Source: Fastidiosipila sp963510375 (GTDB taxonomy: Bacteria; Bacillota; Clostridia; Saccharofermentanales; Fastidiosipilaceae). Taken from it: a DNA stretch of 27,809 bases. The position numbers and the translations under genes are program-made. Where the stretch lies: contig CAUPES010000017.1 of NCBI GenBank assembly GCA_963510375.1, forward strand, positions 1-27,809. The letters are read 5' to 3'. Of the stretch, positions 8,377 to 16,400 are shown in pieces. Position 1 is the first letter of the stretch. Each line of letters starts with the position of its first letter. Under the pieces are notes generated by a model. It did not search any database. It saw only the letters and a program-made list of their open reading frames with translations, and was not told the DNA's origin.

Positions 8377-9009
8377 ATGAACAAGCATACTAATAAAAGT
8401 ACATATATAAATAAAGCGAAAGCACAGAAACAAAATAAATATAATAAACAAAGTAAAATTGTTTCAGCCGTAATTATTGCATTGGCTTTTCTTATTCCTA
8501 CTTTAAATAGCTTATTTAATAAGCACAACACAAACAAATTAGACAGTAATAATTTGGTGGAAGCTCAGGTAGTGAAACATGTAGATGGTGATACTGTGTA
8601 TGTCAAGTTTGAGGACGGAAAGATAGGAAAGATTAGGATTATTGGTGTTGATGCTCCAGAGTTAGCAAAAGAGAACAGAGCGGCTGAATTCTATGCTAAA
8701 GAAGCAAGTGAATATTTGCATGATTTAATTTATGGGAAAACAGTATATCTAGAGAAAGATGTTTCAGATAGGGACCAGTATGGCAGATTATTAAGGTATG
8801 TATGGTTAGAATCATCTCTGAATAATGTTGATTTCGATAATATTACAGAAACTGATTTAGTAAACCATATGGTGAATGCGAAACTCCTAGCAAATGGTTA
8901 TGCAAAATTAGTTACTTTTCCACCGGATGTAAAATACCATGAATCGTTCAGGAAGTTTAATAAAGAAGCTAGAGAAGATAATTTGGGATTATGGAGTAAA
9001 AGAAGTTAG
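8377..9009 (+). CDS. Membrane-anchored thermonuclease (SNase domain)
   Basis: This is a 210-residue nuclease of the staphylococcal nuclease family, which cuts DNA and RNA with calcium. The N-terminus is a Lys/Asn-rich cytoplasmic tail (1-27) followed by one hydrophobic segment (about 28-47), so the enzyme is probably held at the outer face of the membrane by an uncleaved anchor. The SNase domain spans about 60-208. Catalytic counterparts of staphylococcal nuclease are all visible: D72 (in HVDGDT), R87 (KIRIIG), D92 and E95 (VDAPE), and R137 (DQYGR). Likely roles are nucleotide scavenging or degrading extracellular DNA nets, by family analogy. Start: ATG after TTGGAG at a 7-base spacing. No clear terminator follows. 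Confidence 0.92.
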   Translation: MNKHTNKSTYINKAKAQKQNKYNKQSKIVSAVIIALAFLIPTLNSLFNKHNTNKLDSNNLVEAQVVKHVDGDTVYVKFEDGKIGKIRIIGVDAPELAKENRAAEFYAKEASEYLHDLIYGKTVYLEKDVSDRDQYGRLLRYVWLESSLNNVDFDNITETDLVNHMVNAKLLANGYAKLVTFPPDVKYHESFRKFNKEAREDNLGLWSKRS

Positions 9010-9086
9010 TTGAGAAGCAATTTAACTAAATGTATAAATGGTTATTCAATAGATAATTTCTCCATAAAATATCCATAAGTGTTTTT

Positions 9087-9092
9087 TATAAT
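9087..9092 (+). promoter_or_regulatory. Possible -10 box for the two-component operon
   Basis: TATAAT sits 51 bases upstream of the response regulator start. It lacks the TG of an extended -10, and the candidate -35 region (9064-9069) is poor, so this is a weak call based on the perfect hexamer and its position. Confidence 0.35.
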
Positions 9093-9143
9093 AAAGGTGC
9101 AATTTTTATCTATGCTTTTTGAGCTTGAGTTTGGAGCGTGTAA

Positions 9144-9818
9144 ATGGGTTTGAAAATCAGTGAGAAAAAAACTGTACTTCTCTTAGAAGATGAAGAACAA
9201 ATAAGAGAGGTAGTTGCTGAGTACCTGATGCTTGCAGGATATGAAGTCGTAATGGCTAGTAATGCAGAAGAATCATTTGATATTATCGATGATACTTGTA
9301 TTGATTTAGCAATTCTAGATATCATGTTACCTGGAGTTTCTGGTATGGAAGTTTTGAAGTATATCAAAGATAATCTAGACTCAGTACCAGTAATAATGTT
9401 GTCTGCATTAAATGATGAGCAAAGTCAGTTACAAGCTTTTAATTATTTTGCAGATGATTATGTAAGCAAACCATTTTCACCGATTCTTTTACTCAAAAGG
9501 ATTGAAACCATCTTAAGAAGAGTAAGTCCTCAGAAAGCGGTTAAGACAGAGGGTTTAGTGCTAGAGAATGAAGAGTATCAAGCTTACTATAATGGTGAAA
9601 ATTTAAACTTAACGCTAACTGAGTACCAAATTATAGATTTATTAATGGGTAGATCAGCAAAAGTATTTTCTCGAGAAGAAATTATTACTTATGTGTATCA
9701 AGGTGATTATTTCGGAAGTGACAGAGTTATAGATTCACATATTAAAAATTTGCGCAAAAAACTACCAATCAATTGTATTAAAACCATAACGGGTGCAGGT
9801 TATCAGTACAAAGAATAA
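9144..9818 (+). CDS. OmpR-family response regulator
   Basis: This is a transcription regulator of 224 residues. The receiver domain (about 9-122) has the acidic pair E15-D16, phospho-acceptor D59 in LAILDIMLPG, S87 in place of the switch threonine, and K109 in VSKPF. The C-terminal half (about 130-224) is a winged-helix DNA-binding domain of the OmpR/PhoB type, with the SDRVIDSHIKNLRKKL recognition-helix region. It is followed 44 bases later by its partner kinase and then by an ABC exporter, which is its likely target. Start: ATG after TTGGAG. The signal is unknown. Confidence 0.93.
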   Translation: MGLKISEKKTVLLLEDEEQIREVVAEYLMLAGYEVVMASNAEESFDIIDDTCIDLAILDIMLPGVSGMEVLKYIKDNLDSVPVIMLSALNDEQSQLQAFNYFADDYVSKPFSPILLLKRIETILRRVSPQKAVKTEGLVLENEEYQAYYNGENLNLTLTEYQIIDLLMGRSAKVFSREEIITYVYQGDYFGSDRVIDSHIKNLRKKLPINCIKTITGAGYQYKE

Positions 9819-9862
9819 TGAATTCACCCATGAAATATAAATAAAAAAGTAGGTTTAAACTA

Positions 9863-11413
9863 ATGAATTTATCAAGGAAGACATTTATGTATACTCTTTC
9901 ACTGGCAGCATTAATAATAGTGTTTATTGTTTTGTACTTGATAATATTTTTACCATCTTTATACGTAGAATATTCTTATGAAAGACAAGCCAATTTGCTT
10001 AGCCAAAGACATATGGAGTTTTTGGAGAATAATAAATATGATAGTGATAACACAAAGGCAAATTCCTCCGTATTTACGACAACTATTAGCATTGATGAAA
10101 AAGACTTAGATAAAATATATTATTATAATTTGAACTTTTCTGGGGTACTTGAACTTAAGGATGATAGGTTAAAAGAAATACTTGCTAAAATTACTCCTAA
10201 CCTAAAAAAAATAGCAAAAGCTGAAGATGTTAGTACTTGGGATGAACTCGAGAATATTAATATACAAGATTTTATTGATGAGTCAGAAACGAAATTATTT
10301 AAAATTAATAGTTTTAAATTTCAACCACTAAACATTGATAAAGATAGTACACAGTATAATTTTGTTAGATTATCAAATGATACAAGTCTAAATTCAGCGA
10401 GAACCAAAATTGACGGAAATGACTATGCCAATAATTTAGTAGTAACTTATAGAAATAATAAGATTATAGTAACTGCATATTCAGCAGTAGCAGGATCTAT
10501 AGATGAGATAGTTCCAATTATACTTATGAATATTCCGGTCATTATTGCAGTAATACTGGTAATTATTATTTTATCTACATTGTGGTTCTCTAATCGAATA
10601 GTTAAACCTATAGAGAAGATCACCAGTCACACTAATGAGATGATTAATATGCCTCTTGATAGAGCTGGTTCTATAATGCCTCTACCTCTAAAGACTAATG
10701 ATGAATTTGAAATATTAGCTAATGATATCGATGAATTATATTTAAGGTTAAGTGATCAATATGAGAGACTTAAACAGGATATGAAAAGTAGGGAAGTATT
10801 CTTGCAGGCAAGTTCTCATCAGCTTAAGACTCCTATTACTGTTTCATTGCTTTTGATAGAAGGCATGATCGGCGATATTGGTAAATATAAAGATCACTCA
10901 ATTTACCTACCAAAAGTAAAGAATGAATTAATTAATATGAGATTTATTATCGATGAACTTCTAGATATGAATGAAGATTTATTGAGTGTAGATATTTCTA
11001 ATAAAGAAGAAATTGATATGCGAGCGTTAGTGGGGAATTTAATAGATAGATGGTTCAGTGTTATCGACAAACGTGAGTTACATATTGAATTTTCTGGAAA
11101 TGCAAGTATTACAAGCAATTTAAATTATATTCAGAAAATAACTGAGAATATAATTGAAAATGCAATCAAATATGCCCAAGAAGGTAGCACAATATTAATC
11201 GAATTAGACTCACACAAATTAGAGGTACAAAACAAAACTGAAGTTGCTAATGAAGAAGTTTTTAACCATATATTTGAACCATTTGTAAGTAGTGGCAGCT
11301 CGGGAAATGGATTAGGTCTTTATTTTTCTAATTACTATGCGAAAATTATGGGATATTCTTTGGATGTTTTTTTAGAGGATAATATTGTAACTAGCAGAAT
11401 TAATTTTTCATAG
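9863..11413 (+). CDS. Sensor histidine kinase with large extracellular domain
   Basis: This is a membrane kinase of 516 residues paired with the upstream regulator. One membrane helix (about 9-33) and a second (about 217-243) enclose an extracellular domain of about 180 residues, which I do not recognise. A HAMP linker (about 244-300) leads to the phospho-acceptor H319 in SSHQLKTP. The usual E after this histidine is Q, a variant also seen in some Firmicute kinases. The ATPase domain has the N-box NIIENAIKYA and the G2 box GNGLGLYF, while the DxGxG of the G1 box is not recognisable (VQNKTE), as in several Firmicute kinases. The domain order predicts an active kinase sensing an external compound. 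The spacer before the ATG is weak in ribosome-binding signal. Confidence 0.92.
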   Translation: MNLSRKTFMYTLSLAALIIVFIVLYLIIFLPSLYVEYSYERQANLLSQRHMEFLENNKYDSDNTKANSSVFTTTISIDEKDLDKIYYYNLNFSGVLELKDDRLKEILAKITPNLKKIAKAEDVSTWDELENINIQDFIDESETKLFKINSFKFQPLNIDKDSTQYNFVRLSNDTSLNSARTKIDGNDYANNLVVTYRNNKIIVTAYSAVAGSIDEIVPIILMNIPVIIAVILVIIILSTLWFSNRIVKPIEKITSHTNEMINMPLDRAGSIMPLPLKTNDEFEILANDIDELYLRLSDQYERLKQDMKSREVFLQASSHQLKTPITVSLLLIEGMIGDIGKYKDHSIYLPKVKNELINMRFIIDELLDMNEDLLSVDISNKEEIDMRALVGNLIDRWFSVIDKRELHIEFSGNASITSNLNYIQKITENIIENAIKYAQEGSTILIELDSHKLEVQNKTEVANEEVFNHIFEPFVSSGSSGNGLGLYFSNYYAKIMGYSLDVFLEDNIVTSRINFS

Positions 11414-11542
11414 TGTCTTCATATATTTATTATCATAAGCAGCTTTTTCTAAGATAAATATCTCCTAAAAAACACATCTTCTACATAAAATATCCCACAT
11501 AAGCTATTTAAGATTAACTTGTAAAAGATATAGGAGGACAGA

Positions 11543-12427
11543 ATGCTTAAAATTAATAATTTAAAAGTTAAGTATGGCGATTTATTAGCGTTAGATATTG
11601 ATCAAGAACTATATATTGAAGATGCGGATAAGATAGGCATTATTGGAAGCAATGGTGCAGGGAAGAGTACTTTAATTAAAGCTATTCTTGATTTAGTTAA
11701 TTATTCCGGCAATATTAGTTTTAGAGATTCTAAAGATAATATATCTGTTCATATGCAAGATAATAACTATTCGGAAAACGTAAATGTTGCTGAAATCATC
11801 GAATTAGTAACAGGGAGCGATTGGAAATCAGATGATAAACTTAAAGAATTAATTGAGTTTTTCTCTTTCCAAGATTCATTGAAGAAAAAATTCAAGCATC
11901 TATCCGGAGGACAAAAACAAAGATTGAGTCTTATTCTAGTGCTATATCAAGAAACAAGTTTAGTTCTCTTTGATGAAGTAACTTCTGGATTAGATTACGA
12001 GACTCGTCAGGATTTAGTTGAATTGTTGATGCGATGGTACGAAGATAAAGGAACAACTATTTGCTATGTAACTCATTATTATGAGGAATTAGAACTCCTG
12101 GCAGACAAAATTCTTTTATTAGATCATGGTAAACTTATTTGTTTCGGTGATAAAGTAGAACTTTTTGAAAAATATTGTGGATATAACGCCTTCATTATTA
12201 ATACACAGAATTATATTCCAGAGCTAGATGTATTCAAAAAACTTTATTCTCCAGAACATATTACGGCCTTCAGAGCTGATAATGAGGAAGAGGCTACTGT
12301 AATAAGCCAAGTTCTGATAGAGAAAAACATTAATTTCAAGAAAACTAATAATGATATTGAGTTAATGAGCTTCAACGCCATTCGTCAATATAAGCAAAAT
12401 AACGGGAGCTTGAATTATGAAAAATAA
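11543..12427 (+). CDS. ABC transporter ATP-binding protein
   Basis: This is the energising subunit of an ABC-2 type exporter, 294 residues. It has Walker A GSNGAGKST (36-43, K41), signature LSGGQKQR (120-127), Walker B with D144-E145 (LVLFDEVTSGLD) and switch histidine H178 (YVTHYY). The region after about 215 is a short C-terminal extension of the NatA/BcrA type. It overlaps the permease gene by 11 bases, a sign of translational coupling. It lies 129 bases behind the sensor kinase, with a strong AGGAGG before its ATG. Export of an antimicrobial or toxic compound sensed by the kinase is the likely job, by context only. Confidence 0.93.
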   Translation: MLKINNLKVKYGDLLALDIDQELYIEDADKIGIIGSNGAGKSTLIKAILDLVNYSGNISFRDSKDNISVHMQDNNYSENVNVAEIIELVTGSDWKSDDKLKELIEFFSFQDSLKKKFKHLSGGQKQRLSLILVLYQETSLVLFDEVTSGLDYETRQDLVELLMRWYEDKGTTICYVTHYYEELELLADKILLLDHGKLICFGDKVELFEKYCGYNAFIINTQNYIPELDVFKKLYSPEHITAFRADNEEEATVISQVLIEKNINFKKTNNDIELMSFNAIRQYKQNNGSLNYEK

Positions 12428-13211
12428 TAAATTATCACGTCTGATTAAATATGAATTTAAAAACTTACTAGGGTCATGGTACATACCTATGTTTGGTGTA
12501 GTATTTCCTATATTTTTAGCTTTAGTTATTGGTAATTATGTGCTTGCTGAAGTAAAATCGCTTTCTAATATTATTGATCCTAAAGAAGTTTCAACAGGAT
12601 TAAGCCTAGGATTTCTTCATATGATTCCAATGGCAGCAATATTTATGGGGCATAGTGCCTTATATTCTCAAGAATTAGAAAACAAAATACTGCTCAGATT
12701 AAGATTGTTTTCTTTCAAACAAAGGGAAATATTAATTAGCAAATTCCTTTCTCAGCTTGGCTTTTTATTAGTAGCATTTTTAATATATTTTATTGCGACC
12801 TATATTGGCTTAGGTTGGGAAGTTTACAGTTTAGCTGGCACTCTTAAGTTTTTTGCTTTCGTTATCGTGGAATGTGCAATTCTTTTCACAATGGCTCATG
12901 GTATAGCCAACATATTTAAAAAATTTGGAATCACATACGCGATTACAATGGTTCTGTATTTCTTTATGCTATTCTTTAGTGGAATGATGGGCTTATCAGT
13001 AGATAAGTTTCCAAATCAAATACGTTGGATTTCTAAGTTGTTACCATTTACATATTTTGCAGATAAAGAGATTATTAAACTATGGAAAAATATCTCTTAT
13101 AACTATATCCCACTTATTCAATCACTAATATTTATGGGAAGTATTTCAGTGTTATTGCTCGTCTTAGGAAATTATTTGAATAGAAATAAAAAAGTGAAAA
13201 GCTATGATTAA
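12417..13211 (+). CDS. ABC-2 type permease
   Basis: This is the membrane subunit of the exporter, 264 residues, with about six hydrophobic segments (roughly 24-46, 68-88, 113-137, 145-168, 175-199 and 236-258). The start, a short basic cytoplasmic segment KLSRLIKYEFKNLL before the first helix, is typical of ABC-2 permeases. The ATG lies inside the ATPase gene. No terminator is evident directly after it; a weak AT-rich hairpin (about 13289-13308) lies downstream. The substrate is not predictable. Confidence 0.88.
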   Translation: MKNNKLSRLIKYEFKNLLGSWYIPMFGVVFPIFLALVIGNYVLAEVKSLSNIIDPKEVSTGLSLGFLHMIPMAAIFMGHSALYSQELENKILLRLRLFSFKQREILISKFLSQLGFLLVAFLIYFIATYIGLGWEVYSLAGTLKFFAFVIVECAILFTMAHGIANIFKKFGITYAITMVLYFFMLFFSGMMGLSVDKFPNQIRWISKLLPFTYFADKEIIKLWKNISYNYIPLIQSLIFMGSISVLLLVLGNYLNRNKKVKSYD

Positions 13212-13324
13212 AATGTTTAACCTAGTTTTAATAAAAATAACTCAAAGGATACGTTAAGTTTAACAAAACTGCGTTATTACGTTTACAAATATCTTTTTAT
13301 TAAAAGATTAAGAAAGAGAGGAAT

Positions 13325-13417
13325 ATTAATTTAATTAATATTTTGGCATGGATTATAGTAGGTGTTGTAGCAGGTTGGCTAGCAATTTTAGGATTAATCA
13401 GAAAACTGAATAGATAG
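13325..13417 (+). CDS. Tiny hydrophobic protein, GlsB/YeaQ-like fragment
   Basis: A short frame ending at TAG 13415-13417 encodes NILAWIIVGVVAGWLAILG and a basic tail LIRKLNR. The WIIxGxxAGWLA pattern resembles the first membrane helix of the GlsB/YeaQ/YmgE (transglycosylase-associated) family, whose members are about 80 residues, so this would be a one-helix remnant or a natural miniature. AGAGAGG (13315-13321) is a good ribosome binding site, but no ATG/GTG/TTG lies at normal spacing. In-frame candidates are ATT at 13325 or 13334, or TTG at 13343, which is 21 bases away. It could be a pseudogene or chance. The rest of the 387-base gap holds a terminator and the next promoter. Confidence 0.35.
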   Translation: MNLINILAWIIVGVVAGWLAILGLIRKLNR

Positions 13418-13480
13418 TTATATATAATAGATGTCTTAAATAGCTAAATTTAGAAAAATTAAATATAGATTAGAAAATTT

Positions 13481-13521
13481 AAAGATGTTGCATGATTTTT
13501 AATTTTGTGGCATCTTTTTTT
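13481..13521 (+). terminator. Intrinsic terminator before the DUF2079 gene
   Basis: An 11-bp stem (13481-13491 with 13507-13517), including three G-U pairs, has a 15-base loop and is followed by TTTT. It would end the two-component/ABC transcript, including the tiny hydrophobic frame. Confidence 0.8.
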
Positions 13522-13548
13522 ATGTCTAGAGGCTAAGCAAAATCAATC

Positions 13549-13557
13549 TGCTATAAT
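13549..13557 (+). promoter_or_regulatory. Extended -10 promoter for the DUF2079 gene
   Basis: TGCTATAAT is a perfect extended -10, located 41 bases before the ATG at 13599 and just after the terminator. No good -35 is seen. Confidence 0.68.
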
Positions 13558-13598
13558 TATTAAAAATTTACAAGAGTATTATATGGTAAGAGGATTAT

Positions 13599-15779
13599 AT
13601 GGATAGTGTAGGGTCTCATAAAGAGCTTAGTGTAAATATAAGTAACAAGAGTAATAAACTTGGTTTTAGAATTGAGCTATTTATCCAGGCTTATTTTTTC
13701 TTGCAAACCTTAGTTTTAATTATTTATGGACTTAAAATTTCAGATATAAGCGCAGCAATGTTTAGTCCGAGTTTTGCTTTTTTTCAAATTTCTTTATACT
13801 GCTTAATTCTGTCTCTATTATATTTAACTGAGACGATAATTTTAAATAAACGACCTAGGCTAGCAAAGTCTGAGATGGAGCTAAAGGCAAAAGAAAAGCA
13901 CTTTTCAGTATTGGCCTTTATGTTGTGGGCTTTAACTATCTCAGTAAAAACCAATCTTTGGCATTTAGTAGCAGGCTTATGTTTAATAGCGATTGCCTAT
14001 GTATATTATAATCGAGCTTGGAGTAAGACGTTTAATATTAGTTTTTCACTCCTGTTTATATTATTAATTCAAAAGTTATGGCAAGCAGATAATTCCTTAC
14101 CCGAGAGTTTCTCTGGAATTGTCGAATATAAATATGATATCCAACTAATAAAGACTTATGTTTTAGTAGTATTTTCAATTACTCTAGCAACTTTCTGTAT
14201 TTATGCAGTGTATAAATATCTTGCAAGCAAGCAGGACAAACTTGAAATTTCTCAAGAAAACTCAAATAGAAAATTTTGCATAATAGCTATTATTTTATCT
14301 GCATTGGCATTAATGATAATAATTTTTACTCAATTATATTTGTGGTCGAGGTTAAGATCTTACTCAGTTTCATCTTACGATATGGGGATTTTCACACAAA
14401 TGTACCATAGTATTAATAGGAATGGTAAGCCATTAAGTACAGTTGAGCGTGATTTCCAAACAAGTCATTTTAATATACATGTTTCACCTACAGTATATTT
14501 ATTAGCTCCGTTGTTTAAATTATTGCCATATCCAGAGACCTTACAATTAGCACAAATTTTTGTCGTGTACATTGCATTAATCCCTTTTTTACTATTGGCA
14601 AAAGCATATGGTTTAAGGTCAAACAAATTAGTTATAGCAGGGGCAATTTTTTCTTTGCAACCAGCTTTCTTGTTATCCAATTATTATGATTTCCATGAGA
14701 ATATTTTTCTAGCACCTTGTATCATGTTTTTGCTTTACTTTATTTATAAGGGCAATTATCTTGGTATATTAGTCTCTGGTTTACTTTTGCTCGGTGTAAA
14801 AGAAGATGCTGTAATTTATTTTGTGGCGATTGCTATTTACTTGTTTGTTGGAAGTAAGGATGAGAAAGTTACACAGCTAGATTATAAAAAAGCACGTGTA
14901 ATAGCTCTCCTGATGGTGATTATAGGGGTGTTAGTTTTTACTGCTAACATATTATATTTGAAGAATTTTGGGACAGGCGATATGTCTGGGAGATTTTCTA
15001 ATTTAATGCCTGATGAAAAATATGGATTGTTAGGAGTTTTACTTACCTTAATTTTTAACCCGAGTTTTTATTTGCTAACAATTTTTATCCCAAGGAAATT
15101 TATTTTTCTATTATTAACACTAATGTTTATGGGATTCTTGCCACTATTTAATCGAAGATTTGCTGGGCTAGCTTTGTTTTTGCCACTATTAATTATAAAT
15201 CTAAGTAGTAACTATGCTTATCAATTTGAGCTGTTTTACCAGTATAATTATGGGTCACATTTATTTCTAGTGGTGTTAGCACTTATAGTTGTTACAGATA
15301 ATATTTTGGCTAAAGAAAAGGAGCCAGATGAGCTTAATCTCAAAGAAGCACCAAGCAAAAAAGTAATTAATAAAATTATAAAATCCAGAACAACACTGAT
15401 TTCTATTGCCTTAGTTATAGCTGTATCTGCTTCTGTCATTATAAACATCAATTGTCTAATTAGCCGTAGATCAACGATTAGCACAGCCTTAAATCCAGGC
15501 TCAAGAATTGAAGAATATAATCAAATTTTACCTAAGATACCTAGAGATGAAATTATTTGGGCAGATCCATTCTTTACAACATATCTTGCAGAGACAGAAT
15601 TTTTGTACGACTTAGATCATCATAAATATCAAGAAGGGGAAAAGCTGCCTAAGTATATAGTGATGCCAAAGTCAAAACTAGATGATTTAGATGAGGAAAT
15701 ACAGACTTTAATAGCAGAAAGATTTGTACTTGATGAACTATCAGGGGACTATGTTTCTGTGTATAGATTAATAAAATAA
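13599..15779 (+). CDS. DUF2079 multi-pass membrane protein, GT-C-like
   Basis: This is a 726-residue integral membrane protein with a dozen or more hydrophobic segments. The centre (about 250-480) matches the DUF2079 family as I remember it: SYDMGIFTQ (Y260-D261), SHFNIHVSP around H290-H294, and a YDFHENIFLAP block. DUF2079 proteins resemble the GT-C superfamily of membrane glycosyltransferases, which use lipid-linked sugars; D261 and the histidines are plausible active-site residues, but no activity is established. An additional N-terminal membrane region of about 230 residues and a soluble C-terminal tail (about 620-726) flank the core. It has its own promoter and the ATG follows AAGAGG. 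A role in cell-envelope glycan assembly is inference. Confidence 0.8.
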   Translation: MDSVGSHKELSVNISNKSNKLGFRIELFIQAYFFLQTLVLIIYGLKISDISAAMFSPSFAFFQISLYCLILSLLYLTETIILNKRPRLAKSEMELKAKEKHFSVLAFMLWALTISVKTNLWHLVAGLCLIAIAYVYYNRAWSKTFNISFSLLFILLIQKLWQADNSLPESFSGIVEYKYDIQLIKTYVLVVFSITLATFCIYAVYKYLASKQDKLEISQENSNRKFCIIAIILSALALMIIIFTQLYLWSRLRSYSVSSYDMGIFTQMYHSINRNGKPLSTVERDFQTSHFNIHVSPTVYLLAPLFKLLPYPETLQLAQIFVVYIALIPFLLLAKAYGLRSNKLVIAGAIFSLQPAFLLSNYYDFHENIFLAPCIMFLLYFIYKGNYLGILVSGLLLLGVKEDAVIYFVAIAIYLFVGSKDEKVTQLDYKKARVIALLMVIIGVLVFTANILYLKNFGTGDMSGRFSNLMPDEKYGLLGVLLTLIFNPSFYLLTIFIPRKFIFLLLTLMFMGFLPLFNRRFAGLALFLPLLIINLSSNYAYQFELFYQYNYGSHLFLVVLALIVVTDNILAKEKEPDELNLKEAPSKKVINKIIKSRTTLISIALVIAVSASVIININCLISRRSTISTALNPGSRIEEYNQILPKIPRDEIIWADPFFTTYLAETEFLYDLDHHKYQEGEKLPKYIVMPKSKLDDLDEEIQTLIAERFVLDELSGDYVSVYRLIK

Positions 15780-15813
15780 GAGTTTATTATGAAATATTAA
15801 GTACATGATTTTG

Positions 15814-15859
15814 TTAAGAAAAATTTTATTAAGAAAAGATTTTATTAATATAAGATTTT
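15814..15859 (+). repeat. Imperfect 16-bp AT-rich tandem repeats
   Basis: Two close copies of TAAGAAAA(G)ATTTTAT and a third degraded copy run head to tail in the gap after the DUF2079 gene. It may be only low-complexity sequence. No gene is seen in 15780-15871. Confidence 0.45.
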
Positions 15860-15871
15860 GGGAAAACCCGA

Positions 15872-15900
15872 TTGCCGTCAATAGCCTAAGTCCTTATAAT
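15872..15900 (+). promoter_or_regulatory. Promoter for the zinc-ribbon gene and glycosidases
   Basis: TTGCCG (15872-15877) and TATAAT (15895-15900) are separated by 17 bases, and a second TATAAT follows directly at 15901-15906. This is the only promoter in the window where I see a recognisable -35. The zinc-ribbon gene and alpha-galactosidase are only 22 bases apart, so this promoter may drive both, and perhaps the beta-glucosidase. Confidence 0.6.
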
Positions 15901-15949
15901 TATAATGGTTACGTTGGACATGTTTCATTAGAAGAGGAGTTTCATAAGA

Positions 15950-16378
15950 ATTGAGTTAGAAGAAAAATTAGTAAAAGAATTTCTATTCTTACAAGAAAAT
16001 TCAGATCAGGTAGAAGATGATAGAATCGATAATTTGTATCTAGCTTTTGGCTGTGAATGTGATGATGGCTGGTATGAGCTGCTTAGAGAAATGTTTCAAG
16101 AAATTGTTGAGCAGTATGAGTCAGCAGGGCTACCAGTGGATTTAGAAGTTTTACAGATTAAGGAGAAATTTGCAGAGCTAAGAGTGTATTACAGCTTCAA
16201 AGAAGAAAGTAATTCAGATAACAAGGAACTGAGAAACGATGTCGATAAAATAATAGAGATGTACGAGAACAAAAGTAGCAAGGTTTGTGAAAACTGTGGC
16301 GCAGAAGGCGAAGTGAGAAAAGAAGGATATCGACTGAAGACGCTTTGTGATAATTGCTGCGCTGAGATAATGAAATAA
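15950..16378 (+). CDS. Small protein with C-terminal zinc ribbon, unknown role
   Basis: The frame encodes up to 142 residues. The N-terminal half, with ELEEKLVKEFLFLQ and the CECDDGWYELL and KEKFAELRVYY motifs, resembles a small family of uncharacterised proteins found in bacteria and phages. The C-terminus has two CxxC pairs (VCENCG and LCDNCC), a likely zinc ribbon. The frame is open back to 15932. AAGAGGAG (15932-15939) is a good ribosome binding site, but the codon at proper spacing is ATT (15950) or ATA (15944), not ATG. A TTG at 16034 would give 114 residues but lacks a ribosome binding site and drops the conserved-looking N-terminus. I chose 15950 on spacing and content. Function unknown. 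Confidence 0.65.
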   Translation: MELEEKLVKEFLFLQENSDQVEDDRIDNLYLAFGCECDDGWYELLREMFQEIVEQYESAGLPVDLEVLQIKEKFAELRVYYSFKEESNSDNKELRNDVDKIIEMYENKSSKVCENCGAEGEVRKEGYRLKTLCDNCCAEIMK

Positions 16379-16400
16379 GCTGAGCATTTCAGGAGGTTAT

